The translations under genes were made by a program, and so were the position numbers. 48,536 bases of DNA from the NCBI GenBank assembly GCA_027486755.1, contig JAIXOM010000017.1, forward strand, positions 1 to 48,536, given 5' to 3'. This document shows positions 32,767 to 41,604 of the stretch, in pieces. The notes under the pieces were generated by a model. That model worked only from the letters and a program-made list of their open reading frames with translations, did not search any database and was not told where the DNA came from. Source of the DNA: Comamonadaceae bacterium. Its GTDB lineage: Bacteria > Pseudomonadota > Gammaproteobacteria > Burkholderiales > Burkholderiaceae_C. Numbering within the stretch: the stretch's first letter is position 1; each line of letters starts with the position of its first letter.

Positions 32767-33780
32767 ATGAAACGCACCCTCTGGACCCTGTGCCTGTCGG
32801 CCCTGCTGCTGCCCGCTGCAGCACAGGCCCAAACCAAAATCAAGTTTGTTCTGAACTGGAAATACCAGGGCCCGCAGGCCTGGTTCTTTGTGGCCCAGGA
32901 CAAAGGTTACTTCAAGGCCGAAGGCCTGGACGTGGAGATCGATCAGGGCGAAGGCTCGGCAGCGCCCGTCGGCAAGGTCGCCACCGGCGCCTACACCGCC
33001 GGCTTTGGCGACATCAATGCGCTGATCGATCTGGCGGCCAAGCGCGGCAACGAAGCGCCCATTGCCGTGGCCATGCTCTACAACACCCCGCCCTTCACCA
33101 TCGTGGTCAAGGCCGATAGCCCCATCCGCACGCCCAAGGACCTGGAAGGCAAGACCATCGGCGGGCCTGGCAACGACGGCGCGCTCAAGCTCTTTCCGGC
33201 CTTTGCCAAGGCCGCCAAGATTGACGCCACCAAGGTCAACCTGACCAATATGGCGCCCAATTTGCGCGAGCAAATGCTCATGCGCGGCCAGGTCGATGCG
33301 GCCTTCGGCTTCATCAACACCATTTGGTTCAGCGCCAAGCTCACCGGCGTCGATCCGGAAAAACAGCTGCGCTTCATCAAGTATGTGGACCACGGCATGG
33401 ACCTGTACTCCAACACCGTCATGTTCTCGCGCAACTTTGCCCGTGAGAACCCGGCCGCCGTGCGAGGCTTTCTGAAGGCGCTGAACAAGGCCCTCAACGA
33501 GGTGGTGGCCAACCCCGAAGCGGGCATGGACGCGGTCATGAAGCGCGAACCCTTGCTCAACCGCGCTGTGGAAAAGGAACGTTTGGTGGCCACCATCGCG
33601 CAAGAGATGAGTCATCCGGAAATCGCCCGCATTGGCCTGGGCGATGTGGACGACAACCGCCTCAAGCGCGCCATTGGCATCGTGGTCGAGTCGGCGCAGT
33701 TGCCCCGCACGCCGGCCAACAACGAAATCTTTGACCGCAGCTTCCTGCCGGCCCGCGCCGAGCGCGCCTCCAAGCTCTAA
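32767..33780 (+). CDS. NMT1/SsuA-type ABC substrate-binding protein (second copy)
   Basis: 337 residues. Signal peptide (KRTLWTLCLSALLLPAAAQA), then TKIKFVLNWKYQGPQAWFFV and KAEGLDVEIDQGEGSAA, closely parallel to the first copy, though the ligand cleft differs (GGPGNDGALKLFPAFAKAAK against GSPAGSAALAIFPALAKKNG). Both end with an ALPPK/LPAR-type tail. GGAG lies ten bases before the ATG. Two binding proteins for one ATPase and one permease suggests the importer takes two related ligands, for example substrate and product. Confidence 0.9.
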   Translation: MKRTLWTLCLSALLLPAAAQAQTKIKFVLNWKYQGPQAWFFVAQDKGYFKAEGLDVEIDQGEGSAAPVGKVATGAYTAGFGDINALIDLAAKRGNEAPIAVAMLYNTPPFTIVVKADSPIRTPKDLEGKTIGGPGNDGALKLFPAFAKAAKIDATKVNLTNMAPNLREQMLMRGQVDAAFGFINTIWFSAKLTGVDPEKQLRFIKYVDHGMDLYSNTVMFSRNFARENPAAVRGFLKALNKALNEVVANPEAGMDAVMKREPLLNRAVEKERLVATIAQEMSHPEIARIGLGDVDDNRLKRAIGIVVESAQLPRTPANNEIFDRSFLPARAERASKL

Positions 33781-33802
33781 AAGCCCCGAACACAGCCCCA
33801 CT

Positions 33803-34594
33803 ATGAAGCTCGAACTCCAAGACAAAGTCGTCGTCATCACCGGCCCTGCCAAGGGCATGGGTCAGGCCATCAGCCTGGCCTTTGCCGAGCAAGGCGCCAA
33901 GCTGGTGCTCACAGGGCGTGACACCGCAGCCATTGAGGAAGTGGCCACCAAGACCCGCGCCATGGGCGTGGCGACCCAGGTGCTGCGCTGCGACCTGACC
34001 GACCCGGCCCAGACCGAAGCCATGGGCCAAGCAGCGCTGGCCGCCTACGGCCGCATCGACATCCTCGTCAATGTGGCCGGCGGCTCAGGCCCTATCGGCA
34101 AGACCGGCTGGGAGACCAGCCATGCCGAATTCCAGGAGATCGTCGAACTCAACATGACCGGCTGCTTCAACACCATGCACGCCGTGCTGCCGTCCATGAT
34201 TGCGCAGCGCTACGGCAAGGTGGTCAATGTGGGCGGCACCTTTGGTATGCGCGGTCGCGCCGGGCGCATGGCTTACTCGGCCTCCAAATGGGGGCTGCGC
34301 GGCATCACCAAGAGCTTTGCGCTGGAGGCGGGCCCGCACAACATCAACATCAACTGCGTCGCTCCCGGCATGGTCGACGGCCCGCGCTTTCGCGAGAAGG
34401 TGTGCGCCAACATGGCCGAAAAACTGGGCATCAGCCTCGAAGAAGCCATGACCCGCCACGCCGCCGACTACGCGCTGCGCCGGGTCTCCACAGACACCGA
34501 TGTCGCCAATGCCTGCCTGTTTCTGGCCAGCGATGTCTCGCGCCAGATCACCGGCGTTGACCTGCCGGTCGACGGCGGCTGGGCCATGCTCTGA
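33803..34594 (+). CDS. SDR-family oxidoreductase
   Basis: 263 residues. The cofactor motif is TGPAKGMGQA (a variant with Pro-Ala), an Arg in LTGRD follows the second strand and may favour NADP(H), NVAG is in ILVNVAGGSG, the catalytic pair is YSASK (AYSASKWG), and the end is ITGVDLPVDGGWAML. The insert GGTFGMRGRAGRMAY is as expected for the active-site loop. It lies between a binding protein and a cyclic amidohydrolase, so it probably reduces or oxidises a ring or side-chain group of the substrate before or after ring opening. No clear ribosome-binding site. Confidence 0.9.
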   Translation: MKLELQDKVVVITGPAKGMGQAISLAFAEQGAKLVLTGRDTAAIEEVATKTRAMGVATQVLRCDLTDPAQTEAMGQAALAAYGRIDILVNVAGGSGPIGKTGWETSHAEFQEIVELNMTGCFNTMHAVLPSMIAQRYGKVVNVGGTFGMRGRAGRMAYSASKWGLRGITKSFALEAGPHNININCVAPGMVDGPRFREKVCANMAEKLGISLEEAMTRHAADYALRRVSTDTDVANACLFLASDVSRQITGVDLPVDGGWAML

Positions 34595-34605
34595 AAGAAA
34601 CACCC

Positions 34606-36051
34606 ATGACACAAGCCCCCAAAGAAGTCGATCTGGTCATCCGAGGCGCACAGGTCGTCTCCCCCGAGCAGATCATCCCGGCCAGCGTGGCGATTGCCGG
34701 CGAGCGCATCGTGGCCGTCGGCCATGACGACTGCATGCCGCCGGCGCGACAGGAGATGCGCGCCGACGGGCTGTACCTGCTGCCCGGTGCCATAGACAGC
34801 CATGTGCACTTTCGCGACCCCGGTTACCCACACAAGGAGACCTGGAAGACTGGCTCAGCCGCCGCCGCCTGCGGCGGCGTGACCACCGTCTTTGAGATGC
34901 CCAACACCAACCCGCCCACCGGCACGCTCGAGGCGCTGGCGCTCAAGCTCAAGGCGGCGGAGTCGTCCTATGTGGACTACGGCATTCATGGCCTGCTGGG
35001 CGACGATACCATCGCCAACCTGGAGCAATTGCTTGAAGGCGGCGTGAGCAGCTTCAAGGCCTTTGTCGGCAACACCTTCGGCAACCTGCCTGCGCCCACC
35101 GATGGCGCTCTGCTCGAAGGCTTTGAGATCCTGGCGCCGCTGGGCATACGCACCGTGGTCCATGCCGAAAATTCCTCCATCATGGCGCGCAGGCAGGCCC
35201 AGTTGCAGGCCGCTGGCCGCATCGATCCGCTGGCCCACCTTGACGCGCGGCCGGCAGTGGCAGAAATCGAAGCCATCGGTCGGGTGCTGACCCTGGCAGA
35301 GTGGACCGGCGCCCGGGTGCACATCGCCCACCACAGCGCGGCCGACTCGCTGTTTTTGCTGCGCCAGGCCAAGGCCCGCGGGGTCGATGTCACCGCTGAA
35401 ACCTGCCCCCAGTACGTGCTGCTCAACACCGAGCACATGCGCAAGCTCGCCGGCGTGATGCGGGTCAACCCGCCGATTCGCGAGCCGCGCCACAACCAGC
35501 CCCTGTGGGACGCGCTGGTCGAAGGCGTGCTTGACATGATCGCCACCGACCACGCACCCCACACCCCCGAAGAGAAGACCCGCGCCAACATCTGGGAGTG
35601 CGACTGCGGCTTCCCAGGTGTGGAAACGCAAATGCCCTTGATGCTGACCGAAATCAACAAGGGCCTCGCCAGCCTCATGGACTACGTCAAGTGGAGCTCG
35701 GTCAACCCGGCCAAGGCCTGGGGTCTGTATGGCACCAAGGGCGTGATCGCGGTGGGCGCGCATGCCGACATCGCCTTTGTGGACATGGCCCGCTCAGGCA
35801 CCCTGTCGCAGGGCAAGCTGCAGAGCATCAGCAAGATCTCGCCCTGGCACGGCCGCAGCGTCCAGGGATACCCGATCCACACCCTGCTGCGCGGCCGCTT
35901 TGTGATGCGCGACGGCCAGTTGGTGAGCGATGCCGCCGGTTGGGGCCGCAACATCAAGCCCATCCAGAAGATGCCTGCCCCAAAGCCGCGCAATATGCAG
36001 CACTACAGCCGGGCCATCGTCCAGGCCAGCGCCCACGAAAGCCAGCCATGA
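34606..36051 (+). CDS. Cyclic amidohydrolase, dihydroorotase/allantoinase/hydantoinase type
   Basis: 481 residues. Binuclear metal site: His66 and His68 (DSHVHFRDPG), bridging carboxylated Lys151 (SSFKAFVG), His186 (VVHAEN), a His in HIAHHS (about 242) and Asp315 (ATDHAPHT). NPPIREPRHNQPLW and GFPGVETQMPLML are family blocks. It opens a cyclic amide such as a hydantoin, dihydropyrimidine or allantoin ring. The operon contains no pyrimidine biosynthesis genes, so a catabolic role is likely. The stop overlaps the ATPase start as ATGA. Confidence 0.9.
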   Translation: MTQAPKEVDLVIRGAQVVSPEQIIPASVAIAGERIVAVGHDDCMPPARQEMRADGLYLLPGAIDSHVHFRDPGYPHKETWKTGSAAAACGGVTTVFEMPNTNPPTGTLEALALKLKAAESSYVDYGIHGLLGDDTIANLEQLLEGGVSSFKAFVGNTFGNLPAPTDGALLEGFEILAPLGIRTVVHAENSSIMARRQAQLQAAGRIDPLAHLDARPAVAEIEAIGRVLTLAEWTGARVHIAHHSAADSLFLLRQAKARGVDVTAETCPQYVLLNTEHMRKLAGVMRVNPPIREPRHNQPLWDALVEGVLDMIATDHAPHTPEEKTRANIWECDCGFPGVETQMPLMLTEINKGLASLMDYVKWSSVNPAKAWGLYGTKGVIAVGAHADIAFVDMARSGTLSQGKLQSISKISPWHGRSVQGYPIHTLLRGRFVMRDGQLVSDAAGWGRNIKPIQKMPAPKPRNMQHYSRAIVQASAHESQP

Positions 36052-36869
36052 GCACACCGCTGATTGAACTGACCAGCGTGCGCCTGCAGTATGCCAACGG
36101 CACGGTGGCGCTGGAAAGCACCGACTTGAGCATAGACCAGGGTGACTTTGTCGCTCTGGTCGGCCCCAGCGGCTGCGGCAAGTCCACCATCCTCAAGCTG
36201 GTGGCTGGCCTCTTGCGGCCCAGCGCCGGCGCGGTGGTGGTGGGCGGGCGCGAGGTGGGCGCAGCCGGTCAGCGCGATGCTTTTGCCTCGGGCATACGCC
36301 TGGGCCTGGCGTTTCAGAACCCGACCATGCTGCCCTGGCTGAGCATCCGCGAGAACGTCATGATCCCGCTCAAGATCGTCGAGCCCTTCAGGCAGGACTA
36401 TGCGCGCAAGAAAAAAGGCGAGTTCGCCGACCGCGCCGACGCCTTGCTGGCCCAGGTCGGGCTCAAGGGCTTTGCCGACAAGCGGCCCTGGCAGCTCTCG
36501 GGCGGCATGCTGCAGCGGGCCTCGCTGTGCCGCGCGCTGATCCACGAGCCGCAGCTGCTGCTGCTCGACGAGCCCTTTGGCGCGCTCGACCAGTTCACCA
36601 GGGAGGAGCTCTGGGCCATCATGCAGGATCTGTGGATCAAGACCCGGCCCACCGTGCTGCTGGTCACCCATGACCTGCGAGAGTCGGCCTATCTGGCCAC
36701 CCGCATCTGCGTCATGTCCTCGCGGCCTGGCCGCATCATCGAAGACTGCCCGGTGCCTTTCGAGCGACCACGCACCGTGGCCATGAGCTACGCGCCCGAG
36801 TTCAGCGAACTGGTTCAACAACTGCGCATGCGCATCGCGCACGCGCGCTCCGAAGGAGTTACAGCATGA
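36048..36869 (+). CDS. ABC ATPase, SsuB/TauB type
   Basis: 273 residues. Walker A GPSGCGKSTI, Q-loop LAFQNPTMLPWLSIRENV, signature LSGGMLQRASLCRAL, Walker B LLLLDEPFGALD and switch His in LVTHDLRES. The QNPTMLPW form is typical of nitrate/sulfonate/taurine-type importers. It overlaps both neighbours by four bases, so it is translationally coupled to the cyclic amidohydrolase before and the permease after, which ties the enzyme and transporter to one task. Confidence 0.93.
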   Translation: MSTPLIELTSVRLQYANGTVALESTDLSIDQGDFVALVGPSGCGKSTILKLVAGLLRPSAGAVVVGGREVGAAGQRDAFASGIRLGLAFQNPTMLPWLSIRENVMIPLKIVEPFRQDYARKKKGEFADRADALLAQVGLKGFADKRPWQLSGGMLQRASLCRALIHEPQLLLLDEPFGALDQFTREELWAIMQDLWIKTRPTVLLVTHDLRESAYLATRICVMSSRPGRIIEDCPVPFERPRTVAMSYAPEFSELVQQLRMRIAHARSEGVTA

Positions 36870-37648
36870 ACAAACTGTCTGCCCAGGCCCAGCAGAACCT
36901 GCTGAGCGTGATGGCCCTGATCGGCTTTTTTGCGCTGTGGGAGCTGGCCTGTATCGTCTTTAATGTCTCCAGCCTGATCCTGCCCAAGCCCAGCCAGATC
37001 GCCACGGTGCTGATCACCAAGATGCCGCTGCTGTGGCCGCACACCGCGCAGACGCTCTACACCACCTTGGTCGGCTTTGGCATCGGCGTGGCAGTCGGCA
37101 TTGTGCTGGGCATGTTGATCGGCTCGTCAAAGCTGGCCTACAACGTGGCCTATCCACTGCTGGTGGGTTTTTCCAGCATCCCCAAGGTGGCGGTGGTGCC
37201 GATCTTCGTGGTCTGGTTCGGCGCTGGCACGGTGCCGGCCATCCTGACCTCGGCGGTGATTAGCATCTTCCCGGTGGTGGTCAACGTGGCTACTGGCCTG
37301 GCCTCGACCGAGCCCGAGCTCGAAGATGTGCTCAAGGTGCTGGGCGCCAACAAGCGCGACGTGCTTTGGAACGTGGGCCTGCCGCGCGCCTTGCCCTACC
37401 TGTTTGCCTCGCTCAAGATCGCCATTACCCTGGCCTTTGTCGGTACCGTGCTGTCAGAAACCGTTGCGGCCAACCGCGGCATCGGCAACGTGATGATGAT
37501 CGCCAGCGGCAACTTTGACGTGCCCATGGTCTTTGCCGGCCTCTTCATCCTGGCCGGCCTGGGCATCTCCCTGTATGCCGTCTCGTCCTTGATCGAGCGG
37601 CGCATGACCGGCTGGAGCCAGCGCAAATCTGAAATGGCCATGGTCTGA
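36866..37648 (+). CDS. ABC permease, SsuC/TauC type
   Basis: 260 residues with about six membrane segments. The coupling loop EPELEDVLKVLGANKRDVLW matches the EAA motif of this family, with SSIPKVAVVPIFVVWFG upstream and the C-terminal SLYAVSSLIERRMTGWS. It would form a homodimeric channel with the preceding ATPase and the two binding proteins. The start overlaps the ATPase stop as ATGA. Confidence 0.93.
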   Translation: MNKLSAQAQQNLLSVMALIGFFALWELACIVFNVSSLILPKPSQIATVLITKMPLLWPHTAQTLYTTLVGFGIGVAVGIVLGMLIGSSKLAYNVAYPLLVGFSSIPKVAVVPIFVVWFGAGTVPAILTSAVISIFPVVVNVATGLASTEPELEDVLKVLGANKRDVLWNVGLPRALPYLFASLKIAITLAFVGTVLSETVAANRGIGNVMMIASGNFDVPMVFAGLFILAGLGISLYAVSSLIERRMTGWSQRKSEMAMV

Positions 37649-37679
37649 ACCCAGACCTGCCCCCCTACCTGTAAACACC

Positions 37680-38093
37680 ATGAACTCTTTGATCGCCATT
37701 GACGTGGCGGGCCATCGCCTGCTCGCCCGCACCCATCCGCAAGCCCCCAAAACCGTGGCCGCCTTCCATAAGCTGCTGCCCTACCGCCAGAAGTTCATTC
37801 ACGTGCGCTGGAGCGGCGAAGGCGTGTGGGTTCCGCTGGGAGAGTGGTCGCTGGGCGTGGATTTTGAAAACCACACCAGCCACCCTTCGGTGGGCGACAT
37901 CCTGTTCTACCCTGGCGGCTACAGCGAGACCGAAATCATCATGGCCTACGGGCCCTGCAGCTTTTCCAGTAAGCTGGGGCAACTGGCTGGCAACCACTTC
38001 CTGACCGTGGTCGACGGCCGCGAGCAACTGCCCGAGATCGGCCGCAAGGTACTCTGGGAAGGCGCGCAGGAAGTGGTGTTCTCGCTGGCCTGA
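37680..38093 (+). CDS. DUF3830 (cyclophilin-like fold) protein
   Basis: 137 residues, probably cytosolic and lacking a signal peptide. The pattern APKTVAAFHKLLPYRQKFIH, VRWSGEGVWVPLG, and GDILFYPGGYSETEIIMAYG matches the DUF3830 family, which has a small cyclophilin-like beta-barrel. Its members often sit in degradation operons, but I know of no settled activity. It is the last gene of the N-heterocycle operon, 31 bp after the permease. Likely a helper enzyme or binding protein of the pathway. Confidence 0.75.
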   Translation: MNSLIAIDVAGHRLLARTHPQAPKTVAAFHKLLPYRQKFIHVRWSGEGVWVPLGEWSLGVDFENHTSHPSVGDILFYPGGYSETEIIMAYGPCSFSSKLGQLAGNHFLTVVDGREQLPEIGRKVLWEGAQEVVFSLA

Positions 38094-38192
38094 GCCTGTC
38101 TCGGGCCCGGTCGGGCCAGCCCGGTTCGATGCGATGATAGGAACTCCGCGCGGCTGCTCACCTGGCAGGCGGCGGCCAGCCTGGAGTTGCCC

Positions 38193-39446
38193 ATGGATGA
38201 GGTGTATCTGATCGGCGTGTCATGCACGCCCTTTGGCAAGCAGCCCGAAGCGAGTTTCAAGGACCTGAGTCGGCAGGCCTACCTGGAGGTGCTGGCCGAC
38301 GCCGGGCTGGACAGCGGTGAGCAAATCGAGCAAGCCTGGTTCGGCAATTGCGGCATGGGCACCTTCGGTCAGCGCAACATTCGCGGCCAGGTCTGCTTTA
38401 CCCCGCTGGTGCAAGAGCGCCTGTTTCCCGAACGGGTACCCATGATCAATGTCGAAGGCGGCTGTGCCACCGCCTCGATGGCGCTGCACGGCGCGGTCAA
38501 AGACATCCTGTCCGGCCAGAGTGAGCTCTCGCTGGCCATCGGGGTCGAAAAAACCTTCTACCCAGGCGATGCGGCCAAGACCCAAGAAATCTTTGAAGGC
38601 GGCATCGACCAACTCGACCCGCAGGAATGGATGGACTACTACCGCCGTGCCGGCGAGGTCTCGGGCAAGCCTTTTGTGCCCGGCAGCGGCACCGTCTTCA
38701 TGGACACCTATGCGATGCAGGCGGCCCACCATATGAAGACCTGGGGCACCACCCGCGAGCAAATTGCCTTCGCCTCGTCCAAGAACCACGCCATGGGCGC
38801 GCTCAACCCCAAGGCCCAATACCGCTTTACCCTCACGCCTGAGCAGGTGCTGGCCGACCGCGAGATCAGCTGGCCGCTGACGCGGGCCATGTGCGCACCG
38901 ATTGGCGACGGCGCGGCCGCCGCCCTGGTCTGCTCCGGCCGCTTCCTCAAGACCCAGCCCAAGGCCGTGCAGGAGCGCGCGGTGCGGGTGCTGGCCAGCG
39001 TATTGACCGGCGGCAAGTACCGCGATCTGAACGAGCCGGGCCTGTCGCAGGAGGCGGCGCGACGCGCCTATGCGCGCGCCGGCATCACGCCAGCGCAGAT
39101 CGACCTGGCCGAGGTCCATGACGCCACCTCGTTTTGCGAGATTTACCAGGTCGAGATGCTGGGCCTGTGCGAACGCGGCCAGGGCGGTGCCTTCGTGGCC
39201 AGCGGCGCCACCGCCTTGGGCGGACAGGTGCCGGTCAACCTCTCGGGTGGGCTGGTCTCCAAGGGCCACCCGGTCGGCGCCACCGGCCTGTCGATGATTT
39301 ATGAGCTCAGCGAGCAGCTGCGCGGCAACTGCGGACCGCGTCAGGCCCAAGGCGCCGACATTGCCGTGGCTGAAAACGGTGGCGGCGTGATCGGCTTTGA
39401 CGAGGCGGCCTGTTCCATGACAGTTTTGCAACGAAGCCGGTTTTGA
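38193..39446 (+). CDS. Thiolase, SCP2/lipid-transfer type
   Basis: 417 residues. The nucleophilic Cys91 lies in NVEGGCATASMALHGA, the HDATSFCEIYQVE block and SGGLVSKGHPVGATG (His) are characteristic of SCP-x-type thiolases, which split long or branched 3-oxoacyl-CoA, including sterol side chains. The second catalytic Cys near the C-terminus of ordinary thiolases is not visible. GGAG lies six bases before the ATG at 38193. It follows the DUF3830 gene by 99 bp containing a GC-rich hairpin, so it may be a separate unit. It could work with the ligase, hotdog and dehydrogenase genes at 17528-21478. Confidence 0.88.
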   Translation: MDEVYLIGVSCTPFGKQPEASFKDLSRQAYLEVLADAGLDSGEQIEQAWFGNCGMGTFGQRNIRGQVCFTPLVQERLFPERVPMINVEGGCATASMALHGAVKDILSGQSELSLAIGVEKTFYPGDAAKTQEIFEGGIDQLDPQEWMDYYRRAGEVSGKPFVPGSGTVFMDTYAMQAAHHMKTWGTTREQIAFASSKNHAMGALNPKAQYRFTLTPEQVLADREISWPLTRAMCAPIGDGAAAALVCSGRFLKTQPKAVQERAVRVLASVLTGGKYRDLNEPGLSQEAARRAYARAGITPAQIDLAEVHDATSFCEIYQVEMLGLCERGQGGAFVASGATALGGQVPVNLSGGLVSKGHPVGATGLSMIYELSEQLRGNCGPRQAQGADIAVAENGGGVIGFDEAACSMTVLQRSRF

Positions 39447-39486
39447 TGCCGAGTGCCAGAAACAGCGTCTTAAACTCAATCGCTAG

Positions 39487-39505
39487 CAAGGACATTTGCT
39501 CCTTG
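39487..39505. promoter_or_regulatory. Small inverted repeat before the response regulator
   Basis: CAAGGA-N7-TCCTTG lies 14 bp before the response regulator ATG and is placed so that it could mask the ribosome-binding region or bind a regulator. Weak evidence; no obvious Shine-Dalgarno lies elsewhere in the gap. Confidence 0.3.
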
Positions 39506-39518
39506 AGCCGGATGCGCG

Positions 39519-40208
39519 ATGAATGTCCTGTTGGTAGAAGATGAGAACCGTATCGCTGAGTTTGTGGCCCAGGGCTTCTCGGCAGCCGGGCACAGTGTCG
39601 CCCATGCGGGCGACGGCGCGCAGGCCCTGGAGCAACTGGCCGGCGGTGGCTACGACATCATGATTTTGGACCTGATGCTGCCGGTCAAGGACGGCGTCGA
39701 AGTGCTGCGCCATGTCCGCGCTGGCGGGCACACCATGCCTGTGCTGATCCTCAGTGCCAAGGTCGAGCTTGAAGACCGGCTCAAGGGCTTCGAGCTCGGC
39801 GCGGACGACTATGTGCCCAAGCCGTTTTACATCGAGGAGCTGATCGCCCGCGCGCAGCTGCTGGTGGCGCGGCGCGGCGGTGCGACCGAAGCCAGCTTGC
39901 AAGCCGGCGGCATCAAGCTCGACCGGCTCAAGCGCGAAGTGTCCTGGCGCGATGGCTCGGTCGTCCTGAGCTCGCGCGAATACCGCCTGCTCGAGTTGCT
40001 GATGCGCTCGCCCGGCCATCTTTTTTCACGGCAACAGATCCTGCAGCAGGTCTGGGACATCAACTTCGACCCCCAAACTAATGTGGTCGACGTCTGCATC
40101 CAGCGCATGAAGCGCAAGATCGAAGCGGCCGACGGCGCCCATGGCGTGCTCATCGAGTCGGTCCGGGGCGTGGGCTACCGGCTGAAGGTACAGCTCGCCG
40201 ATGGTTAG
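39519..40208 (+). CDS. Response regulator, OmpR/PhoB type
   Basis: 229 residues. Receiver domain 1-115 with acidic pocket (VEDEN), phosphoacceptor Asp51 (ILDLMLPVKDG), Ser/Lys switch (LSAK, VPKPF with Lys101), followed by a winged-helix DNA-binding domain from about residue 130 (LSSREYRLLELLMRSPGHLF, ESVRGVGYRLK). It overlaps the sensor kinase gene by eight bases. The target genes are unknown; the nearest candidates are the two-partner secretion genes that converge on this pair, or the thiolase. Confidence 0.93.
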   Translation: MNVLLVEDENRIAEFVAQGFSAAGHSVAHAGDGAQALEQLAGGGYDIMILDLMLPVKDGVEVLRHVRAGGHTMPVLILSAKVELEDRLKGFELGADDYVPKPFYIEELIARAQLLVARRGGATEASLQAGGIKLDRLKREVSWRDGSVVLSSREYRLLELLMRSPGHLFSRQQILQQVWDINFDPQTNVVDVCIQRMKRKIEAADGAHGVLIESVRGVGYRLKVQLADG

Positions 40209-41595
40209 GTCCTTCAAGCTGCGGCTGCTGGTCTACCTGTTCATAGGAACCAGCGTGGTGATCTTCGCCAACCGCTTGCTGGCCCAGCATTTCCTGAGCG
40301 AACAGCTCAAAGAGCGGCTACAGCTTGAGCTGGCGCAGGGGCTGCACCACTGTGGTCAGGAACTGGAAGGCCGCGAGCGCTATCTGCAATGCTTTGACCG
40401 CATCGAAGCCAAAAACCTGACCGCATTGGTGGCCAATGACCACCGCCACTGCCCACCCGTACTGTCCAGCCAGGAGGCCAGTGGCCCGTGCCGGGTGCTG
40501 CGCGAAGAGGCTGCGCCCTGGACGCCTACCAACCCTGTCTGGGCATTGCCCATCGAGAGGGCCGAGGTCACGGTCGACGGGCAGCGCTGGTATTCGGTAC
40601 GCCGAACAGGCCAGAGCCTCGGTGATGTCCTCATGCTCAGGCAGGCCGACGCCGAATATTTTCAAAACCAGATTTGGGCTCTGCGCGATCGCAATCTGAT
40701 TTATGTGTTGCCCTTCATCATTGCCGCGCTGTGCGTTCTGACTTTGTTTTTGGCGTTTTTGGCATTGCGGCCACTGCGCCAACTCGAGCAGTACATGCTC
40801 ACCCTGGACTCGAGCAATCTGCAGGGTGCGGATCAGCCCAAGCCCGAGTTCATCGAATTTCGGCGCTTCCTATCGATTTTTCAGGACCTGCGGGCTCGCC
40901 TGAACGACAGCCTGAGCCGCGCGCGGCGCTTCGCGGGCGATGCCTCGCATGAGTTACGTACGCCACTGACCATCTTGCGCGGCCATTGCGAGCAATTGAT
41001 CCGGCGCCTGCCGGTCGGCTCGGACACCCAGGTCCAGGCGCGGGTGATTAGCGACGAAGTCGAGCGGCTGATCACCATTGTGGAAAAGCTGCTGCTGCTC
41101 TCGCGCGCCGACGCCAACAGCATCAGGCCGCAGATGCAGCCCCTGAACTTGAGCGAGACGCTCGAGCAGATGATCGGCGACAGCGATCCCGCGCAATCGG
41201 GACTGCAGGTGCGCGCGCAGATTGCGCCGGGCATCGTCTGGCATTGCGACCGCTCCCTGGTCCTGCAGATGCTGCACAACCTCTATGCCAATGCAATCAA
41301 CTACAACCGGCCCGGTGGCTGGGTCGGCATCAGCCTCAGCCGCCAGGGCGACAGCCTGAGTCTGACGGTAGAAAACCCGACAGCGCAGGTGAGCGACGAG
41401 TTGCTCGAGCGCGCCTTCGAGCGCTTTTACCGCGCCGACGCCGCCCATGGCCGTGCCATAGATGGGCATGGCCTGGGACTGAGCCTGTGTCTGGAAATTG
41501 CCAAGGTGCATGCCGCCAGCCTCAGCGTCGAACGCAGGCCGGAGCAGGTTTTTGCGATCACATTGACCGCGCCGCTGAATCCCAAGACGCCCTGA
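40201..41595 (+). CDS. Sensor histidine kinase with periplasmic domain
   Basis: 464 residues. Membrane segments at about 8-24 and 166-189 flank a periplasmic domain of about 140 residues; then HAMP-like region, H-box with His250 (DASHELRTPL), N-box (NLYANAINYN) and G-box (DGHGLGLSL). The periplasmic domain has four Cys (51, 64, 84, 97), which suggests disulfides or metal or redox sensing. The stop is nine bases from the stop of tpsB on the other strand, leaving no space for a terminator between them. Confidence 0.93.
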   Translation: MVRSFKLRLLVYLFIGTSVVIFANRLLAQHFLSEQLKERLQLELAQGLHHCGQELEGRERYLQCFDRIEAKNLTALVANDHRHCPPVLSSQEASGPCRVLREEAAPWTPTNPVWALPIERAEVTVDGQRWYSVRRTGQSLGDVLMLRQADAEYFQNQIWALRDRNLIYVLPFIIAALCVLTLFLAFLALRPLRQLEQYMLTLDSSNLQGADQPKPEFIEFRRFLSIFQDLRARLNDSLSRARRFAGDASHELRTPLTILRGHCEQLIRRLPVGSDTQVQARVISDEVERLITIVEKLLLLSRADANSIRPQMQPLNLSETLEQMIGDSDPAQSGLQVRAQIAPGIVWHCDRSLVLQMLHNLYANAINYNRPGGWVGISLSRQGDSLSLTVENPTAQVSDELLERAFERFYRADAAHGRAIDGHGLGLSLCLEIAKVHAASLSVERRPEQVFAITLTAPLNPKTP

Positions 41596-41604
41596 ACATC
41601 GCCC

